A DNA stretch of 15,610 nucleotides from RGIG5327 sp045612485 (GTDB lineage: Bacteria; Verrucomicrobiota; Lentisphaeria; Victivallales; UBA1829), in assembly GCA_045612485.1 (NCBI GenBank), contig JAZKZE010000181.1:1-15610 (forward strand), read 5' to 3'. The notes beneath the pieces are model-generated. The model made no database searches, was not told where the DNA came from, and worked only from the letters and a program-made list of their open reading frames with translations. Made by a program: the position numbers and the translations under genes. Below, piece after piece: positions 12,198-15,610 of the stretch (positions are counted from its first letter, which is position 1; each line of letters opens with the position of its first letter).

Positions 12198-14072
12198 ATG
12201 TGTGATATATCTGCCCCGTTCAGAGCCGTTCTTCCTGAAGAGATCTTTACTGTCAGCAGTTGGGAGAAATGTACTTCTCTGGGGGCAGGGCTTTCGCCGG
12301 TGACCTTGCTGGAACCCCGTGATGAGGCTCAGCTTTTTCAATGCGTAAGTCTTGCCAGAAAATATAATCTGAAGATCTTTACCATCGGCGGAGGTTTCAA
12401 TATTGCCGGAACAGATACTCTTCCGGAAAATATGATTTTTCTGCGTCTGCCCGGAGGCGGCGTGTTTGCCCGGTTGGAGATCCTGGAGAGAAATGAAGAA
12501 TTCTGCCTGATCCGTTGCGGAGGAGCCAATTCTCTGCGTTCCCTTCTTACTTTCGCTTTGAAAGAAGGATATGGCGGTGCGTCCGGTCTTTCCGGTATTC
12601 CCGGGACACTGGGCGGGGCTGTTGCCATGAATGCGGGGGCTAACGGCGTATGTATATCACAGTTTATTGATTCAGTAAAAGTTCTGCCTCTCTGTCCCGG
12701 AGGGGAATATACTGTTCTCCGGCGGGAAGAAATTTCCTTTGCTTACCGTTCCGCCCCGGATATCCGGGATAATATGGTGGTGACGGAAGTTGTTTTACGT
12801 TTCCCGAAAGTTGATGTGAAAGCAGAACAGGAACTTTTTCATGCGGAAGCAGTACGCAGAAGCAATGCTCCTGCCGGACGCAGTGCCGGAAGTATTTTCC
12901 GCAATCCCCGCAAAGGGCCTCCAGCCGGAAAACTGCTGGATGACTGCTCCTGCAAAAACTGGGAGGAAGGGGCTTTTACTGTCAGCAGTACCCATGCCAA
13001 CTGGATCGTCCGGAAAAAGGATCATGCAGGTAAAGCCTCTGAAAAAGATCTGCGTACACTCATAGGAAGAATGCAGAAAGCTGCTGCAGAAACATTTGAT
13101 ACAGCTCTTGTTCCGGAGATCCGCTTTGTCCGTCATGAGAATATGAATACGGATGAAAATAAAGCGGTGAAAGTCCTTGTGGTCAAGGGGGGGACAAGCA
13201 GTGAACGGGATGTTTCCCTTGAGTCCGGTGCCGCTGTTGCCAATGCATTGCGCGAAGCCTCTTACAATGTGAGAGAGTATGATATTAAAGATTTTGTCCT
13301 TACGGAAGATATGACAGACTGGGCAGACGTGGTCTTTCCTGTTCTCCATGGCGGGGAAGGGGAGGGCGGCGGCATCCAGAAGATGTTTGAGGATGCCGGG
13401 ATCCGCTTTACAGCATCCGGTTCTGCTGCATGCCGGGATATCATGGATAAAGTCGTTTCCAAGAAAATCATGGATAAAGCGGGAATACCCAATGCAAGAA
13501 GTGTTGTAGTGACGGACCGCAACGCTCTGCTTCCCGCAGAATTGAAACTGCCCCTTATCGTAAAACCTGCTGCGGAAGGTTCCACATTCGGGATCGCTGT
13601 GGTGCATACTGCCGATGAATGGGAGGCGGCTCTGGATCTGGTATTCCGTTACGGGGAAGTAGCCCTTGTGGAAGAGTTCTTCAAAGGAGTGGAAACTACA
13701 GTGGGGGTTCTTGACGGGATCGCCCTGCCTGTTATAGAGATCCGGTTTGAAAGCGAAATCTATGACTATGATGCAAAATATGAACACAAGTTCAGTGATA
13801 CACAGTATTTGTGTCCGCCCCAGTCCATTCCCGTTCCATTGCAGAAAAAATTGCAGGAAGCAGCTCTGAATTTCTATCGAGCCACCGGTGCCAGGGATAT
13901 TCTGAGAGTGGATATTCTTGTAAATATCGAAAGCGGGGAATATTGTGTATTGGAAGGCAATACCATTCCCGGCTGTACGGCAAATTCCCTTGTACCGAAA
14001 GCGGCAAGGATCGCAGGGATCAGTTTTCCGGAACTGTGTTCCAGACTTGTCCGGGCGGCTCTTGCACGGTGA
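12198..14072 (+). CDS. murB-ddl: Fused UDP-N-acetylenolpyruvoylglucosamine reductase / D-alanine-D-alanine ligase (MurB-Ddl)
   Basis: One uninterrupted 624-residue frame carries two complete enzymes of peptidoglycan precursor synthesis. Residues 1-310 are MurB, which reduces enolpyruvyl-UDP-GlcNAc to UDP-MurNAc with FAD and NADPH: FAD-binding IGGGFNIAGTD (63-73) and SGLSGIPGTLGGAVAMNAGA (129-148), Arg184 in YRSA, proton donor Ser232 in AGSIFRNP, and Glu307 in LVPEIRF. Residues 324-624 are Ddl, an ATP-grasp ligase joining two D-Ala: GGTSSERDVSLESG, LHGGEGEGGGIQ, LIVKPAAEGSTFG, YDYDAKYE, RVDI and LEGNTIPGCTANS, giving the Mg ligands Asp572, Glu586 and Asn588. The linker is only about 13 residues, and Met316 falls where a free Ddl would begin. 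No clear Shine-Dalgarno precedes the ATG, so translation may be coupled to hisI. It lies outside a dcw cluster. Confidence 0.95.
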   Translation: MCDISAPFRAVLPEEIFTVSSWEKCTSLGAGLSPVTLLEPRDEAQLFQCVSLARKYNLKIFTIGGGFNIAGTDTLPENMIFLRLPGGGVFARLEILERNEEFCLIRCGGANSLRSLLTFALKEGYGGASGLSGIPGTLGGAVAMNAGANGVCISQFIDSVKVLPLCPGGEYTVLRREEISFAYRSAPDIRDNMVVTEVVLRFPKVDVKAEQELFHAEAVRRSNAPAGRSAGSIFRNPRKGPPAGKLLDDCSCKNWEEGAFTVSSTHANWIVRKKDHAGKASEKDLRTLIGRMQKAAAETFDTALVPEIRFVRHENMNTDENKAVKVLVVKGGTSSERDVSLESGAAVANALREASYNVREYDIKDFVLTEDMTDWADVVFPVLHGGEGEGGGIQKMFEDAGIRFTASGSAACRDIMDKVVSKKIMDKAGIPNARSVVVTDRNALLPAELKLPLIVKPAAEGSTFGIAVVHTADEWEAALDLVFRYGEVALVEEFFKGVETTVGVLDGIALPVIEIRFESEIYDYDAKYEHKFSDTQYLCPPQSIPVPLQKKLQEAALNFYRATGARDILRVDILVNIESGEYCVLEGNTIPGCTANSLVPKAARIAGISFPELCSRLVRAALAR

Positions 14073-14075
14073 GAA

Positions 14076-15380
14076 ATGGCGGATGGAGTGCCGGATAAGG
14101 TAGATAAAATGTTTTTCCCGGAATGTAAAACGTCTCATGCCCCCATCCGTCTTGCCCTGAAATTGAAAAACAAGGCAATGGCACCTTTGCGTAACGGGGA
14201 TTACCGTATCTATGAAGATTCTGTAGCGAAACTTTCTGCGGAAGGAAGGGCAGGGGATTTTGCCATTCTTTTTGATCAGAAACAGAAATTTGCCGGGGCG
14301 GGGTTGTATGATCCTTTTTCTCCGGTAAGAGTGAAAGTATTGAGCAATTCCACTGCTCTGCCGAAGATCGGGGAGGAACTGTTCCTTTTTCTCGCAGAGG
14401 AAGCTGTAAAAAAGCGCAGGGAATATTTCCGGGAAAATATCACCAATGCCTACCGCCTTGCCAACGGGGAATCCGATGGTTTTCCCGGTCTTGTGGCAGA
14501 TAAATATGATTCGGCTCTTGTTCTCAAAATATACAGTGCCGCATGGCTGCCCTGGGCGGGGTGTATCGGAAAGTGTTTCTTTACCCTCATGCCGGAACTC
14601 AAATATATGGTCATCCGTTTGTCCCGGGAGCTGACGAAACTTCCGGAAAAAGATCTTTACGGGCTTTTTGACGGGAAACTTTTTTCTTCTGAAAGCATTG
14701 AAAAGGCTCAGAATTGGGATGGAAAGATCCTTTTCCGGGAAAATACTCTTATATTCGAAGCGGATTTGGTCAAAGGACAGAAAACCGGATTTTTTCTGGA
14801 TCAGCGGGATAACCGTAACGAGGTGGGGCGCATTGCGGCAAATGCAGATGTGCTGAATGTGTTTTCCTACTCCGGCGGATTTTCTCTTTATGCAGCAAAA
14901 GGCGGGGCAAACAGTGTGACCGATGTGGATTTCAGTAAATATGCCATAGAGGAAAGCAAACGGAATTTTGAACGTAATAAAAATATCTCATCTGTAGCAA
15001 AATGCAGGCATACCGGAATCGTGGGGGATGCTTTTGAGGTGATGAGTGCACTTGCTGAAAAAAAGATGCAGTTTGATATTGTGATCGTCGATCCCCCTTC
15101 CTTTGCAAAAGCAGGCAGTGAGATACATAATGCTCTGCACTCTTATACCGTATTGGCGAAACTGGGGGCAAGATTGGTCCGTAACGGCGGAAAACTTGTT
15201 TTTGCTTCCTGTTCCAGCAGGGTATATGCAGAAGATCTTTTTCCTGCTGTAAACGGGGCAATCAATGAGGCGGGAAGACGCTTTGAGGTCATAAAAGTGA
15301 CAGAACACGCTTTTGATCACCCTGCCAGATTTCCTGATTCCAGATATTTGAAATGTGAATATGTGAAGATCTTCCGTTGA
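14076..15380 (+). CDS. rlmI: RlmI-type 23S rRNA (cytosine-C5) methyltransferase
   Basis: A 434-residue SAM-dependent methyltransferase of the RlmI/RlmK family. E. coli RlmI makes m5C1962 in 23S rRNA. An N-terminal PUA-like region (about 20-100) precedes a middle domain with ANGESDGFPGLVADKYD, then the Rossmann catalytic domain: KGQKTGFFLDQRDNR, SAM-binding NVFSYSGGFSLYAA (from 261), acidic VTDVDFSKYA, the DPPSFA motif (339-344), and Cys379 in FASCSSRVYAEDLF. Family length is about 390-400, so this is slightly long at the N-terminus. The ATG at 14076 is 3 nt after the murB-ddl stop, suggesting coupling. Met12 at 14109 has a better ribosome site (AAGG, 8 nt) and is a real alternative. The exact rRNA target is by analogy. 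Confidence 0.9.
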   Translation: MADGVPDKVDKMFFPECKTSHAPIRLALKLKNKAMAPLRNGDYRIYEDSVAKLSAEGRAGDFAILFDQKQKFAGAGLYDPFSPVRVKVLSNSTALPKIGEELFLFLAEEAVKKRREYFRENITNAYRLANGESDGFPGLVADKYDSALVLKIYSAAWLPWAGCIGKCFFTLMPELKYMVIRLSRELTKLPEKDLYGLFDGKLFSSESIEKAQNWDGKILFRENTLIFEADLVKGQKTGFFLDQRDNRNEVGRIAANADVLNVFSYSGGFSLYAAKGGANSVTDVDFSKYAIEESKRNFERNKNISSVAKCRHTGIVGDAFEVMSALAEKKMQFDIVIVDPPSFAKAGSEIHNALHSYTVLAKLGARLVRNGGKLVFASCSSRVYAEDLFPAVNGAINEAGRRFEVIKVTEHAFDHPARFPDSRYLKCEYVKIFR

Positions 15381-15417
15381 AAAGCTCCCGGAAGAAAGTT
15401 TTTCACCGTACCTCCAG

Positions 15418-15468
15418 CCTTTTATTTCAGACAACTCTTGGAAATAAAGGGATTTATAACGTTTTTTT
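15418..15468 (+). terminator. Candidate terminator downstream of the rlmI-type gene
   Basis: CCTTTTATTTC (15418-15428) pairs with GAAATAAAGGG (15441-15451) over 11 pairs with one G-U, loop 12 nt. The T-run (15462-15468) starts 11 nt after the stem, later than usual, so efficiency is uncertain. It is 38 nt past the stop codon. Confidence 0.45.
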
Positions 15469-15481
15469 AACACAGCTATCC

Positions 15482-15520
15482 CATAATTTTGTAAAAATGG
15501 CATATTTTTACAAAATTATG
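15482..15520. repeat. 39-bp AT-rich perfect inverted repeat
   Basis: CATAATTTTGTAAAAAT (15482-15498) and its exact reverse complement (15504-15520) flank GGCAT. Neither strand has a following T-run outside the arm. It could be a large operator for a gene to the right, a cruciform or a transcript-end structure. The rest of 15381-15610 has no coding frame I trust. Confidence 0.85.
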
Positions 15521-15529
15521 TGCGTAAAG

Positions 15530-15567
15530 AAATCTGCTTTTAAAAAAGTGATTTTGTCAGATTTTTT
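15530..15567 (+). terminator. Weak terminator-like hairpin near the right edge
   Basis: AAATCTG (15530-15536) pairs with CAGATTT (15558-15564) across 21 nt and continues into T residues to 15567. Only seven pairs, AT-rich flanks. It might end transcripts that pass the earlier hairpins. Confidence 0.3.
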
Positions 15568-15610
15568 CAAAAATACTTCTTTATCCTGTTTTGTGCAACC
15601 TTCAGGAGAG

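Noticed and set aside
12795..14138. 447-codon minus-strand open frame opposite murB-ddl
   Set aside because: Antisense shadow of an unambiguous two-domain enzyme; composition is His/Phe/Cys-rich with no recognisable motif.
1..15610. tRNA, rRNA, insertion sequence, prophage or toxin-antitoxin genes
   Set aside because: No cloverleaf with TTC-loop signature, transposase, integrase, terminal inverted repeats of IS type or small toxin-antitoxin pair was found on either strand.

Overview
The window reads as a chromosomal segment of a Gram-negative-type bacterium with moderate GC. Signs of a double-membrane cell are a lipobox-bearing YcfL-like lipoprotein with Ala at +2, a second exported protein, and peptidoglycan synthesis genes. 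A MurB-Ddl fusion, a large membrane-anchored kinase-like protein with a zinc ribbon, a FAD_oxidored family enzyme and dispersed his genes fit the PVC superphylum, and I lean towards Lentisphaerota (Victivallales-like). That placement is recall of family habits, not a computed result.

Layout. (1) 1-243: 3' end of a gene entering from the left, probably a large surface protein, followed by a terminator. (2) 394-1704 (-): FAD-dependent oxidoreductase with its own terminator and promoter, divergent from (3) feoA-feoB (2036-4682, +), a ferrous iron uptake operon. The feo promoter carries a perfect TTAGG-N4-CCTAA operator of the DtxR/MntR/SirR type overlapping its -35 box, followed by a small leader hairpin with a T-run. 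(4) 4821-10023 (-): hisB, then a 916-aa kinase-like membrane protein, then fabD and fabG, all on one strand. hisB has a near-consensus promoter and the group ends in a strong terminator. (5) 10226-15380 (+): two exported proteins of uncertain function (one with a SecD-P1-head-like domain, one YcfL-like with a histone-H1-like Lys/Ala tail), then hisI, a bifunctional murB-ddl fusion, and an RlmI-type 23S rRNA methyltransferase. (6) 15381-15610: AT-rich non-coding DNA with several hairpins, including a 17-bp-arm palindrome.

How the genes work together. Most are housekeeping: iron uptake, fatty-acid initiation and elongation (FabD makes malonyl-ACP, FabG reduces 3-oxoacyl-ACP), histidine synthesis (HisI step 3, HisB step 6), peptidoglycan precursors (UDP-MurNAc and D-Ala-D-Ala), and rRNA modification. 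No mobile element, CRISPR array, tRNA, rRNA or phage gene is visible. The unusual items are the kinase-like protein, which has lost nearly every catalytic residue, the MurB-Ddl fusion, the lipoprotein with a nucleic-acid-binding-like tail, and the feo operator. I do not see a clearly new multi-gene system.
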